A stretch of 64,000 nucleotides of DNA from Chromohalobacter israelensis. GTDB taxonomy: Bacteria; Pseudomonadota; Gammaproteobacteria; Pseudomonadales; Halomonadaceae. The notes under the pieces were generated by a model, which was not told the origin of the DNA, did not search any database, and worked only from the letters and a program-made list of their open reading frames with translations. The stretch is taken from contig JQNW01000004.1 in assembly GCA_000761475.1 (NCBI GenBank), positions 515,489 to 579,488 of the forward strand, read 5' to 3'. Numbering within the stretch: the first letter of the stretch is position 1; each line of letters opens with the position of its first letter. The position numbers and the translations under genes were made by a program. This document shows positions 48,921 to 57,791 of the stretch, one piece after another.

Positions 48921-50831
48921 TCAGCCCTCCCTGGAATCTTTGACGCTCTGCCTAGCCTGCTCATAGCGATCGAGAAACGCCTCGGCATCCAGTTCACCGA
49001 TGATACGGGCGCCACGCTGCTCCTGGCCATTCGGGCCAAACCACATCAAGGTCGGCGGTCCCACGATATCGAAGTGCTGCATGATGGCCTGGTCCTCGGC
49101 ATCGTAATCCGTGACGTCGACGCTCAAGCGTTGCACGTTTTGGATTTCATTCTTGACGGTTGGGTCGCTGAATACTTCCTGCTCGATGACCTCACAGGAC
49201 ACACACCAATCTGCGGTAAATTCGATCAGTGTCATCTGGCCGCTGTTGGCTGCGGCCTGGATACGGCGTTTCAGCGTGTCCAGGTCGTCCACGTCATCGA
49301 ACGCGATAGGTCCCGTCTCATTGACGTCTTGGGAGGCCGTTGCCATATCGCTCGGAGCATAGACCGACAGCGGCCGCCAGGGGTCGTCAGCGCCACCGGC
49401 GGCCCCGATCATGATCAACGCGCTCCACAGACCGATGATGGCAGCGCTGGCTGTTGCGACTTGGGGCAGGACGCCACCCGTGCCGTTGTTTCGCGCCATG
49501 GACGCCAGAGAGATCGCGACGCCGAGGCCTAGGGCACCCCACAGGCCAAGCTCTATGGCATCAGGGATAATTCGGGCAATGAACCAGATCGCCATGCCCA
49601 GCAGCACGAAGCCGAACAGCGCCTTGACACGTGTCATCCAGGTACCGGGCTTGGGCAACAACTGGCTGCCAAGCGTGCCGATCAGCACCAGCGGGGTACC
49701 CATGCCGAGACCCAGCGCCAATAGAGCCGCGCCACCAAGCCAGGGGTTGCCGGTCTCGGCAATGAAAAGCAGGGCGCCAGCCAAAGGCGCGGTCATGCAA
49801 GGACCGACCAGCAGCGCGGAGAGAACGCCCATGACGGCGACACCCTTGAAGCGTCCCCCGCGCTGTTTGGACATCCCGGCATCCAGACGTCGACGCAGCG
49901 CTACCGGCAGTTCGAGCTCAAAGACGCCGAACATAGCGAGTGCCAGCACCACGAATAGCACCGAGAAGATACCGATGAACCAGACATTCTGAAACAGTAT
50001 TTGCAGGTTCGCACCGGCCATGGCGGCGGCGACACCCAGTATCGCGTAGGTCGCGGCCATGGGCAGAACGTAGGTAAGGGAGAGCAGGAATCCGGTGGTA
50101 CGCTGATTCCTCCCGCTACTACGCTGACCGACGATCAGGCTCGAGAGAATGGGAATCATCGGCAGCACGCAAGGCGTAAACGTCAGTAAGAGACCCATGC
50201 CGAAGAAGGCAAGCAGCGCCCAGATCCAGTTGCCATTGGCGAGCCGTGCTGCCAACTGCTGATCTTCTGCCATTTCCGCCTCTGTCTGGGGTTGAGAGGT
50301 GGGAATTGGCGCGTCAGATGAGGAAGTTGTGGGCGATGCGTTCGGGGAATCGGCTGAGACATTCGTGTCCGCCGCGTTAGCCTCTGCGGTGCTGCTCCTC
50401 GAAGTGAGGGTGTCGGATTCCAGATCGAAGGTTCGTTGCTGTGGGGGATAGCAGAGACCAGCATCGGCACAACCCTGCCAATGAAGAGTGATGGTATCGG
50501 CATCCCCGATCTGTGTGGTCATGCTCACCGTATTGCGGTAGATCTCGGAACGACCGAAGTACTCGTCCTCGATCTTCTTCCCATCGGGGATGTCGAGGGA
50601 AAGTTCGCGCCCGCCCGCCTGTGCAGAGAAGCTGTGGCGATAGAGGTAGTAACCGGGCTCGATTTGCCAGTCGATTTCTAGCTTGTCACCGTCCTGTACC
50701 AGCGTCGGTTTGAAGGCCTGGTCCGGCGGCAGAAAATCACCTTGTTGTCCGAATGGCGACTGAGCCGTGGCTGATGCGGCGAAGCTTAGTAACGCCAACA
50801 GCAGTACCCACCTCATGAGAATTGATGGCAT
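48921..50831 (-). CDS. dsbD: Thiol:disulfide interchange protein DsbD (copy 1)
   Basis: A 636-residue inner-membrane electron conduit. A signal peptide is followed by the alpha domain with CADAGLCYPP, then the beta domain of eight helices with FTPCVLPMIPILSSLIVG and GVLSALLVGPCMTAPLAGAL. The C-terminal gamma thioredoxin domain has TADWCVSCEVIE near residue 540. It passes cytoplasmic thioredoxin electrons to periplasmic DsbC/G and TlpA-type proteins. The start at 50831 follows AGAGAGG; frames from 50852 or 50864 are longer but not better supported. Confidence 0.9.
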   Translation of the reverse strand: MPSILMRWVLLLALLSFAASATAQSPFGQQGDFLPPDQAFKPTLVQDGDKLEIDWQIEPGYYLYRHSFSAQAGGRELSLDIPDGKKIEDEYFGRSEIYRNTVSMTTQIGDADTITLHWQGCADAGLCYPPQQRTFDLESDTLTSRSSTAEANAADTNVSADSPNASPTTSSSDAPIPTSQPQTEAEMAEDQQLAARLANGNWIWALLAFFGMGLLLTFTPCVLPMIPILSSLIVGQRSSGRNQRTTGFLLSLTYVLPMAATYAILGVAAAMAGANLQILFQNVWFIGIFSVLFVVLALAMFGVFELELPVALRRRLDAGMSKQRGGRFKGVAVMGVLSALLVGPCMTAPLAGALLFIAETGNPWLGGAALLALGLGMGTPLVLIGTLGSQLLPKPGTWMTRVKALFGFVLLGMAIWFIARIIPDAIELGLWGALGLGVAISLASMARNNGTGGVLPQVATASAAIIGLWSALIMIGAAGGADDPWRPLSVYAPSDMATASQDVNETGPIAFDDVDDLDTLKRRIQAAANSGQMTLIEFTADWCVSCEVIEQEVFSDPTVKNEIQNVQRLSVDVTDYDAEDQAIMQHFDIVGPPTLMWFGPNGQEQRGARIIGELDAEAFLDRYEQARQSVKDSREG

Positions 50832-50936
50832 AGGTCCGGGCCTCTCTTTCATCCTTGGTCGCATTTCCCGTTCTCTTGGGCCTCATCCTGAAACTCATTG
50901 AGTGATGGCCATACGGAAAAATGGTGCATCGCGTTG

Positions 50937-51704
50937 TCAGGGGCGTGGTGAGCCCATGACGGCGTGCATCTTGTCGTCGCCGGGCATGCCTTGAGTGACC
51001 TCCAGCTGACCGTCGCGATGATAGACGATCGCCGGCGTGCCCCGCAGGCCCAGCTCGCGCATGAGAGTGTTGTTGTCCTGAACCTGCTGCTCGATGTCGG
51101 CCGGTTGGGCGGACGGGGCCACTTCGTCGCCGCGATTGTGTGCCGCGAAGGCGGCGGCAGGATCGGCGGCGCCCAGCAACGTGGCTGCCTTGGCCGGGCT
51201 ATCGGACTTGAGAACGCCGATCATGATATGTCGCAGTTGCACTTCGCCGGCCTCGACCCAGGGGCGTGCGGCGTCCCAGAAGCGCTTGCAGTACGGGCAG
51301 TTGGGATCGGTGAAGACGTACACCGTGCGCGGAGCGCTGCGGTCGCCATCAAGAATCCAGTGACTGTCCTCGAGGCGTTGCCAGACGGCGGCGTCCTGTG
51401 GCCCCTTGACGAATTCGTCGAGCGGCTCGCTCGACAGGTTGTTGCCCTCGGCATCGACGAGGTTGCCGACGATGGCATGCTGGCCGTTCGCGGTGACGTA
51501 GATCGCCACCGGCTGGCCTTGCGCACTGGCGGCATAACCGGTGAGGCCGTCGGGAGCCGCGAAGCGCTCGTGCACCGTCAGTCCCTGGGCGACGAGCGCC
51601 TCGACGGGGGCGGGAAGATCGTCGGGTTGCGCCCACGCGGGGGTGCCGCCGAGCCCCAGGGCGACGATGAGCCCCAGGCGAGCGCCAGGCAGGAAATGCG
51701 TCAT
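50937..51704 (-). CDS. dsbG: Thiol:disulfide isomerase/chaperone DsbG
   Basis: A 255-residue periplasmic protein with signal peptide LGLIVALGLGGTPAWA, an N-terminal dimerisation domain, and a thioredoxin-fold catalytic domain with FTDPNCPYCKRFW (near 132-140) and a cis-proline loop GLRGTPAIVY. The CPYC motif and the IMIGVLKSDS segment favour DsbG over DsbC. It would protect sulfenylated cysteines and isomerise disulfides, kept reduced by DsbD. It lies between the two dsbD-tlpA pairs. Confidence 0.9.
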   Translation of the reverse strand: MTHFLPGARLGLIVALGLGGTPAWAQPDDLPAPVEALVAQGLTVHERFAAPDGLTGYAASAQGQPVAIYVTANGQHAIVGNLVDAEGNNLSSEPLDEFVKGPQDAAVWQRLEDSHWILDGDRSAPRTVYVFTDPNCPYCKRFWDAARPWVEAGEVQLRHIMIGVLKSDSPAKAATLLGAADPAAAFAAHNRGDEVAPSAQPADIEQQVQDNNTLMRELGLRGTPAIVYHRDGQLEVTQGMPGDDKMHAVMGSPRP

Positions 51705-51713
51705 GGGAAGCTC

Positions 51714-52544
51714 CTATTGCGGTGAGGCGAGACGCGCTAGCGCCTGCGTCAGTGTGGCTTGGGAAAGTTCGCCGAAATGCGTGTCGACCAGGCGCCCCTC
51801 GGCGTCGTAGAACAGGGTGGTGGGCATTGCCATGGCGCCGACGTGTTCGCCGAGTGCCAGGGCGTCATCGCGCAGCACGTTGTCCATGACGAGGGATTCA
51901 GCGTCCAGAAAGCGGCGGATGGCAGCTGTCGACTCTCCCTGGTTGACGAACGCGAAGGCGATGTCATCCCGACGTCGTTGCGTCTCGGCGAGCAGGGGCA
52001 TTTCGCGTCGGCATGGCGGGCACCAGCTGGCCCAGAGGTTGACGACCAGAGGCCGTGCACGTGCGTCAGGCAACCGGTCCAGGCGCTGCGGAGCGTCATC
52101 AAGCGTCATCAGCCGTGTGTCGGGAAGCGTGCCGGCGGTGGGAACGAGTTGACTGACGGTGACGGCTGCGGTGCCCCAGCTCATGCCGCCCGCGAGCAGG
52201 GCAATGCCCAGGGCGCGACGCTGGCGAGGCACACGCCATAGCCGCCAGCTGCCGTAGATCAGGGCGGCGGCAAGCCCGCCCCACGGATCGAAGCCCCGGT
52301 CGCGGATGTCGAGCATGGTCCACCAGGCATCGTAGGCGTCCCAATAGCGCACCACGAATACCAGGCGCGCGCCGAGCAACGCCAGCAGCAATAGCGTGAA
52401 CAAGGTGTCGCTGACGCCGACGCGTTGCCGGCGTCCGGCGAGGGCGCCGGCGGCGATGGCCACGCCAAGCGCCAGAGCCAGCAGCAGCTGACCGAGGCTG
52501 AACGCCAGGGGCCCGATGGCCAGGCTTCGATCCAGGGCCGTCAT
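51714..52544 (-). CDS. Membrane-anchored TlpA-like thioredoxin with Lgt-like N-terminal domain (copy 2)
   Basis: A 276-residue paralogue of the protein at 48094-48918. It has the same Lgt-like four-helix membrane part (GARLVFVVRYWDAYDAWWTM) and the same TlpA part (NLWASWCPPCRREMP, GAMAMPTTLFYD, LVDTHFGELSQATL). The ATG overlaps the stop of dsbD copy 2 by four bases, so the pair is translationally coupled. The stop lies nine bases from dsbG. Confidence 0.86.
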   Translation of the reverse strand: MTALDRSLAIGPLAFSLGQLLLALALGVAIAAGALAGRRQRVGVSDTLFTLLLLALLGARLVFVVRYWDAYDAWWTMLDIRDRGFDPWGGLAAALIYGSWRLWRVPRQRRALGIALLAGGMSWGTAAVTVSQLVPTAGTLPDTRLMTLDDAPQRLDRLPDARARPLVVNLWASWCPPCRREMPLLAETQRRRDDIAFAFVNQGESTAAIRRFLDAESLVMDNVLRDDALALGEHVGAMAMPTTLFYDAEGRLVDTHFGELSQATLTQALARLASPQ

Positions 52545-54481
52545 GCTCCTTTCTCCGACGCGGTCGCCGCGCGTGCGGCGTCCAGGCGCTCGAGGAATTC
52601 CTCGGCGCTCAACTCGCCGATGATGCGGCTCTCTCGACGCTCGGTGCCATCGGGGCCGTAGAACAACAGGGTGGGCGGGCCGACGACGCCCAGCGCCTGC
52701 ATGATAGCGCTGTCCTCGGCGTCATTGTCGGTGACGTCGATGCGCAGGCGTTGCACGTCGTCCAGTGCCGCTTGCACGCGCGCGTCACCGAAGACGTTGT
52801 CCTCGATGATCTCGCAGCTGATGCACCAGTCGGCGGTGAACTCCACCAGCGTCCAGCGCTGTTGCGCGCTTGCCCGGTCCAGGCGGGCATCGAGCGCGGC
52901 CTGGTCGGCGACGGTCTCGAAGGTCAGCGGCGTGGCCTCGGCGGATCCGGCAGCGTCGCCGTTCCCGGTGAAGCCCGCCAGGGGACGCAATGGATCGTGC
53001 TGGCCACTGGCCGCGCCGACGATCATCAGTATGCCCCACAGGGCCAGCAGCATGGCGATGCTGCGACTCAGGGGCGCGAGGGCATCGCGCAGCGTGCGTG
53101 CGGCATGCCAGGCGGCCTGCGCCAGCCCGACGAGCAGGGCGCCCCACGCCGCCAGTTCGAGGGCGGGGGGCAGCACGCGTGCCGCGAACCATATCGCCAT
53201 GCCCAGCAGGACGAAGCCGAACACGATGCGCACGCGGTTCATCCACGGGCCGGGGCGAGGCAGGATGCGAGGTCCGAGCAGGCCCACCGCGAGCAAGGGC
53301 GCGCCCATGCCCAGCCCCAGTGACCACAGGGCCAGCGCGCCCTGCCAGGCGTCGCCGCTGTCGGCGATGTAGAGCAGGGCGCCGCCCAGCGGTGCGGTCA
53401 TGCAGGGGCCGACCAGCAGGGCCGAGAGCACGCCCATCACGGCTGCGCCACCCAGCCGCCCACCGCGTTGACGCGCCATCCAGGCGTCGAGTCGTGTCTG
53501 CAGGCCGCTGGGCAACGCCATCTCGAAGGCACCGAACATCGCCAGGGCCAGCAGGACGAAGAGCGCGGCGAAACTGACGATGAAGGCAGGAGCCTGGAAG
53601 AGCATTTGCAGGTTGGCGCCGGCGAGTGCCGCCGCGACGCCAAGTCCCGCATAGGTCGTCGCCATGGGCAGGATGTAGGCGAGCGAGAGCATGGCACCGT
53701 CGCGCATGCGTGGCCGGCCGTCGCGGGTGGCACCGACGATGAGGCTGGAGAGGATCGGCACCATGGGCAGCACGCAAGGGGTGAAGGTCAGCAGCAGCCC
53801 CATGCCGAAGAAGGCCGCGATCACCCAGCCGAGTCGCGCATCGGCCAGCCGCGCCGCAAGGCGCTGATCCTCGCCCTGGGCCGAAGCCGCCATCTGGCGC
53901 TCCTCCTGGGGGCTGTCAGGGGCGCTCGTGGCGCGTGCCCCGCTGGTGTCGGGTGCGCTCGCGTCGGCGGGTGAGTCGGCGACGGCGGCATCGCCGGCGA
54001 CGCTGGCAGGGCCCAGCGGCTCGAGCGACTCGGCGTCGAACGTCTGACGTTGCGGCGGATAGCAGAGCCCGGCTTCGGCGCAGCCTTGCCAGGTCAGGGT
54101 CACTCTTTCGGCATCACCCAGCGCGGCGCGCAACGTGACGGCGTAGTGGTAGACCTCGGAGCGACCGAAGTACTCGTCCTCGATCGTCTCGCCCTCGGGC
54201 AGGTCCGGGGTTACCGCTCCCTCCTCGGTCTCGACGCTGAAGCGCTTGCGGTAGAGATAGTAATCGGGGGCGATGTCCCATTGCGCGACGAGCGCGCCGT
54301 CTTCCCGGGACAGCGATAACGAGAACGCCTGTTCGGCGGACAGGAACTCGTCCTGCGAGGCGAAGGGCGAATCGGCCGATGCGGGAGACGCCAGGATCAG
54401 CATGACGGCGCCCAGCACGATGGCGAACCATCGATGCAGGGCGTGAACGGGACGGGGTGACCAGCGTAATTCGTGACTCAT
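52541..54481 (-). CDS. dsbD: Thiol:disulfide interchange protein DsbD (copy 2)
   Basis: A 646-residue DsbD with signal peptide, alpha domain CAEAGLCYPPQR, beta domain FTPCVLPMVPILSSLIVG and GVLSALLVGPCMTAPLGGAL, and C-terminal TADWCISCEIIE. It is clearly paralogous to the copy at 48921-50831 but differs throughout. I use the ATG at 54481 (GGAAC upstream, signal peptide follows after a basic leader); starts at 54505 or 54508 are possible. It is divergent from the DsrE-like gene. Confidence 0.88.
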   Translation of the reverse strand: MSHELRWSPRPVHALHRWFAIVLGAVMLILASPASADSPFASQDEFLSAEQAFSLSLSREDGALVAQWDIAPDYYLYRKRFSVETEEGAVTPDLPEGETIEDEYFGRSEVYHYAVTLRAALGDAERVTLTWQGCAEAGLCYPPQRQTFDAESLEPLGPASVAGDAAVADSPADASAPDTSGARATSAPDSPQEERQMAASAQGEDQRLAARLADARLGWVIAAFFGMGLLLTFTPCVLPMVPILSSLIVGATRDGRPRMRDGAMLSLAYILPMATTYAGLGVAAALAGANLQMLFQAPAFIVSFAALFVLLALAMFGAFEMALPSGLQTRLDAWMARQRGGRLGGAAVMGVLSALLVGPCMTAPLGGALLYIADSGDAWQGALALWSLGLGMGAPLLAVGLLGPRILPRPGPWMNRVRIVFGFVLLGMAIWFAARVLPPALELAAWGALLVGLAQAAWHAARTLRDALAPLSRSIAMLLALWGILMIVGAASGQHDPLRPLAGFTGNGDAAGSAEATPLTFETVADQAALDARLDRASAQQRWTLVEFTADWCISCEIIEDNVFGDARVQAALDDVQRLRIDVTDNDAEDSAIMQALGVVGPPTLLFYGPDGTERRESRIIGELSAEEFLERLDAARAATASEKGA

Positions 54482-54630
54482 GAGGTTCCATGCCAGTGAC
54501 ATCATGGCGCTAGGGTAACGGGATGGGATTAGCCGAGCATTAAACGTTTCCGTCTGACGGCGCGCGAGGCTTGCCAAGTGCGCGCGGACGCGATGAAGTA
54601 GAAGGCATCGACGGTCGGGAGGGCGCCATC

Positions 54631-55152
54631 ATGACACGCTGGGATACCTGGATCTCGCGGCAGATGCCGAGCGATGTAGCACCGCCCATCGATATCGCGC
54701 CGCCCGCCGGCGGTGAGCTGAGCCAGTGGCTCCCGCTGGCATGGGGGACCTACCGGGCGCTGTTTCAATGGACGACGCCCAGCGCGCAGGCGACCTCGGC
54801 GAATGCCGGCCTGCTGCGTGCGGTACGGGCGGTGAACCTGTTCGCCGCGGCCGAGGTGCCCGTCGAGCGGCGTCACATGGTCGTGGTCGCCTCGGGCGCG
54901 GCCACCCCCTGTCTGCTCGAAGACCCCGCCTACGCGCGTCAGCATGGCCTGCCCGCCGATGCGGGCAACCCGAATCGCGCCCTGATCGAGGCCCTGCAGC
55001 GCGAGGGCGTGGTGATCATGGCCTGCCTGCAGGCCTGGCATGGCCAGGGTTTCGCCGACATTGCCGCGCTGGCCGACGTCGAATGGGCGCAGTCGAGCAT
55101 GACGGTGGGGATCGCGCTGCAGAACGCCGGCTTCGCCCTGGTGACGGTATAG
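54631..55152 (+). CDS. DsrE-family protein
   Basis: A 173-residue protein. The DsrE fold is seen from AVNLFAAAEVPVERRHMVVV through ASGAATPCLLEDPAYARQ (cysteine in a DsrE-like position), NPNRALIEALQREGVVIMAC and ADVEWAQSSMTVGIALQNAG. There is no signal peptide. It is a homologue of the broken gene at 41163-42717, whose remaining pieces align with it. GGAGGG precedes the ATG at 54631. Its role in sulfur relay is inferred from the family and its closeness to the thiol-redox genes. Confidence 0.72.
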   Translation: MTRWDTWISRQMPSDVAPPIDIAPPAGGELSQWLPLAWGTYRALFQWTTPSAQATSANAGLLRAVRAVNLFAAAEVPVERRHMVVVASGAATPCLLEDPAYARQHGLPADAGNPNRALIEALQREGVVIMACLQAWHGQGFADIAALADVEWAQSSMTVGIALQNAGFALVTV

Positions 55153-55195
55153 CCTCGGCGGCATGCACGGCCTCTTCGACCGTCTGGGCAAGCGA

Positions 55196-55594
55196 TCATT
55201 TGATGATACCTCCCAACTGCTTGAGGGCGCCGAAGGTGGCGATGCCCAGGCCGGTCATCGCCAGCGATCCCGCGACGTGCACGGCGATGCCCGTCAACGC
55301 CATGGCGTACCGTCCGGCCTGCAGGTTGCCGAACATCTCGGCGGAAAACGTCGAGAAGGTCGTCAGTGCACCGAGAAAGCCGGTCACCACGAACAGGCGC
55401 CATTCCGGTGAAAGCTGCGGCAGCTGGGCGAACAGGGCAATGGCGATGCCGATCAACCAGGCGCCCAGCCAGTTGGCCGCCAGTGTACCGGGGGGCAGGG
55501 CAGGGAAAAGGGCATTGAGCCACATGCCGAGTAGCCAGCGCAGGTTGGCGCCGAGGGCGGCGCCGGCACCGATCGCCACGAGGGAAAGCCACAT
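55196..55594 (-). CDS. crcB: Fluoride exporter CrcB/Fluc
   Basis: A 132-residue small membrane protein that forms dimeric fluoride channels. It shows four helices and the family signatures [13 protein letters not shown] (the N-R pair), [15 protein letters not shown] and [16 protein letters not shown] (phenylalanine/threonine pore motif). The ATG at 55594 follows AGGAA; 55606 is a possible earlier start. A candidate fluoride riboswitch lies in its leader, which strongly supports the assignment. Confidence 0.92.
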   Translation of the reverse strand: MWLSLVAIGAGAALGANLRWLLGMWLNALFPALPPGTLAANWLGAWLIGIAIALFAQLPQLSPEWRLFVVTGFLGALTTFSTFSAEMFGNLQAGRYAMALTGIAVHVAGSLAMTGLGIATFGALKQLGGIIK

Positions 55595-55658
55595 GTGTGT
55601 TCGCATTCCTGTCGAGAATGAATGAACGAGATGCGGCGTGCCGAAAGACGGATAGCGA

Positions 55659-55813
55659 ATGCCTGCACACGACGCACCTCGGGTGCGTTGGCAGGCATCA
55701 TTAGCGCTGGCGGCCGGTGGTCGAGACGTCATGGTCTCGGATCACGCCAGGCGGTTTGTCGCGGTGGCACCGCACATGACGGGGCTCGGCGACCGGAGGA
55801 ATGCCATCTCCGG
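55659..55813 (-). ncRNA. Candidate fluoride riboswitch (crcB motif) with an extra helix
   Basis: On the minus strand, CCGGAG-AUGGCAUUC-CUCCGG (55813 to 55793) matches the first stem-loop of crcB aptamers. AAAC appears near 55755, then stem 2 as CGCCUGGCG with CGCCAGCG, then CUAAUGAUGCC (ending at 55694), whose AUGCC can pair with GGCAU in loop 1 as the pseudoknot. Between stem 1 and AAAC an additional helix GUCGC/GCGAC is inserted, unlike the compact consensus. The same AUGCCUGC can instead pair with GCAGGCAU (hairpin 55659-55698), a classic alternative expression structure 65 bases before crcB. Confidence 0.58.
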
Positions 55814-55852
55814 CATTCACTCTACCCAGCGCCTGTCGCGTCGGCAAGTGCT

Positions 55853-57649
55853 TCAATCCGCGCCGGGGCGCTGTACCAGCCAGAGGCTGCGGTAGGGGCG
55901 CAACTCGCGTGGTGCCGAGGCATCCCAGGGCGCGTCGGCCAGCAGGTCGTACCAGCTGCCTTCGTCCAGTTCGGCCACCTCCAGGGGCTGGCGCTTGTCG
56001 GTGACGTTGTAGATCGCGAGCAGACGGCGGCCATCGTCGAGCGGGCCACGTTGCACGGCGAACAGTGTCGGAGGCGTGGTCACGATGCGCTGCGCCGCCT
56101 GAGGGTGGAAGCAGGGCTCCTGGGCACGCAGCTTGAGACGTCGGCGCAAGGCCAAAAAGACCTCGCGCGTGGGCGTATTGCGGCTGTCGAGCAACTCATC
56201 GAGTTCTTCCTTCTGCCAGCGGCGCCGGTTGATGGTGCGCAACTGGCCGCTGCGCTCGACCCCTTCATGGTCGTTGAGGGTGGCGGTCAGGCAGTGGAAG
56301 TAGATGCCGGGGATGCCTTGCAGGGCCAGCATCAGATGCTGGCTGCACAGGAAGCGCTCCACCTGCCAGGGGTCGGCGCCTCTTCGTGTGCCGCGCAGGG
56401 CGTCGAAATAGGTGATGTTGACTTCGTAGGGGGAGTCCTTGCCGTCGGCGTCGGCCTTCATGCTCACGTAGCCCCCGAAGCGATGCATGAGCTCGAGCAT
56501 CGCTTCGATCTCGTGGGGCGGCAGCAGGCCCTCCAGGGCTCGCACGCCGATGCCGTCATGGCTGGCGGTGAAATTGAAGTAGGTGCATCCCGGCGGCAGC
56601 GAGGGCAGGCTGCGCGCCCAGGCCTCCAGCGCCGTGGCGTCGCCGCTGGTCAGGGTATGCACCAGCAGGGGCGGCAACGTGAACTGGTAGATCATGTGCG
56701 CTTCGTCGGGCTGCGCGGTCGCGTCCGGCGATGCGGTCGCCAGCCGTTCGAGGCCGAAATAGCTCATGTTCTCGCGGTGCGGGACGTTGGTTTCGGTGAT
56801 CAGCAGGGTACCGGGGGCGAGGTGATCGAGAACGGCGCGCAGCAGGCGCACCACGGCATGCGTTTCCGGCAGATGAATGCAGGCGGTGCCGACCTGCTTC
56901 CACAGATAGGCGATGGCGTCGAGGCGGATGATGCGCGCGCCTTGCGCCACGTAATAGAGCATGATGCCGATGAATTCGATGAGCACATCGGGGTTGGCGA
57001 AGTTCAGGTCGATCTGGTCTTCGGAGAAGGTGGCCCACAGGTAGCGCGTGCCACGGCGCGTGGAGACCGGCACCAGCAGCGGCGAATTGCGCGGGCGCGT
57101 GACTTGCGACAGGTCGGTGGCGGGGTCCATTTCAATGAAATAGTCGCGGCCCGGCTGCGTGCCCGCGAGGTAGTCGACGAACCACAGCGATTCCCGCGAG
57201 ACATGATTGATCACCAGGTCGACCATCAGGTCGCCGTGACGGGCCAGGCGGCGAATGTCGTCCCAGTCGCCCAGCGCAGGGTTGACCTCGCGATAATGAA
57301 TGACCGAAAACCCGTCGTCGCTGCTCCAGGGGAAGAACGGCAGGACGTGCACGCCGCTGAAGGTATCCGCGAGCCGGGTCTCCAGGAATTCGTCGAGCAC
57401 TTGCAGCGGAGGGCGTTCGCCGTCGAGCAGGAGGTCGCCGTAGGTGATGAGCAATTGGTCGCGCTCGCTCCACAATGGACGCGGGCGTTCGGGAATCGCA
57501 CCGCGCTGGTGCGCCACCAGTCGCTGCAATCGGCGCAGCACCTCGTCGGCGCGAGGGCCGTAGATCTCGTTCAGGCGTGCCCGAGCGCGGTCGACGAACT
57601 CGGCTTCATCGAGTTGACGCTGCGGAGCGTGGGACATGGGGTGGGGCAT
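55853..57649 (-). CDS. GH13_18 sugar phosphorylase (sucrose- or glucosylglycerate-phosphorylase-like)
   Basis: A 598-residue alpha-amylase-family phosphorylase. It has VHVLPFFPWSSDDGFSVIHY, DLVINHVS, the nucleophile in RLDAIAYLWKQVGT (Asp near 243), the acid/base in LLITETNVPH (Glu near 282) and FTASHDGIGVRALEG. These are subfamily GH13_18 features, covering sucrose, sucrose-6-phosphate, glucosylglycerol and glucosylglycerate phosphorylases. Because the window encodes a glucosyl-3-phosphoglycerate synthase and phosphatase, glucosylglycerate phosphorylase is an attractive but unproven reading. AGGAG precedes the ATG at 57649. Confidence 0.85.
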   Translation of the reverse strand: MPHPMSHAPQRQLDEAEFVDRARARLNEIYGPRADEVLRRLQRLVAHQRGAIPERPRPLWSERDQLLITYGDLLLDGERPPLQVLDEFLETRLADTFSGVHVLPFFPWSSDDGFSVIHYREVNPALGDWDDIRRLARHGDLMVDLVINHVSRESLWFVDYLAGTQPGRDYFIEMDPATDLSQVTRPRNSPLLVPVSTRRGTRYLWATFSEDQIDLNFANPDVLIEFIGIMLYYVAQGARIIRLDAIAYLWKQVGTACIHLPETHAVVRLLRAVLDHLAPGTLLITETNVPHRENMSYFGLERLATASPDATAQPDEAHMIYQFTLPPLLVHTLTSGDATALEAWARSLPSLPPGCTYFNFTASHDGIGVRALEGLLPPHEIEAMLELMHRFGGYVSMKADADGKDSPYEVNITYFDALRGTRRGADPWQVERFLCSQHLMLALQGIPGIYFHCLTATLNDHEGVERSGQLRTINRRRWQKEELDELLDSRNTPTREVFLALRRRLKLRAQEPCFHPQAAQRIVTTPPTLFAVQRGPLDDGRRLLAIYNVTDKRQPLEVAELDEGSWYDLLADAPWDASAPRELRPYRSLWLVQRPGAD

Positions 57650-57746
57650 CGACGGCTCCTCGCGAGAATCGGGGGTTCGCACGCCAGAATTGTTGCAGAA
57701 GTCGTGCCATGCTCGGCGAAGACTGCCGTTTTGCCGGGCATGGTGG

Positions 57747-57781
57747 CCCGCGCACGCCAGCACCTGGCCGGCGTGCGCGGG
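57747..57781 (-). terminator. Hairpin after glsB-type gene
   Basis: CCCGCGCACGCC (57747-57758) pairs perfectly with GGCGTGCGCGGG (57770-57781), 11 bases after the stop of the minus-strand membrane-protein gene. No U-run follows. Confidence 0.55.
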
Positions 57782-57791
57782 CGGGGAAGGG

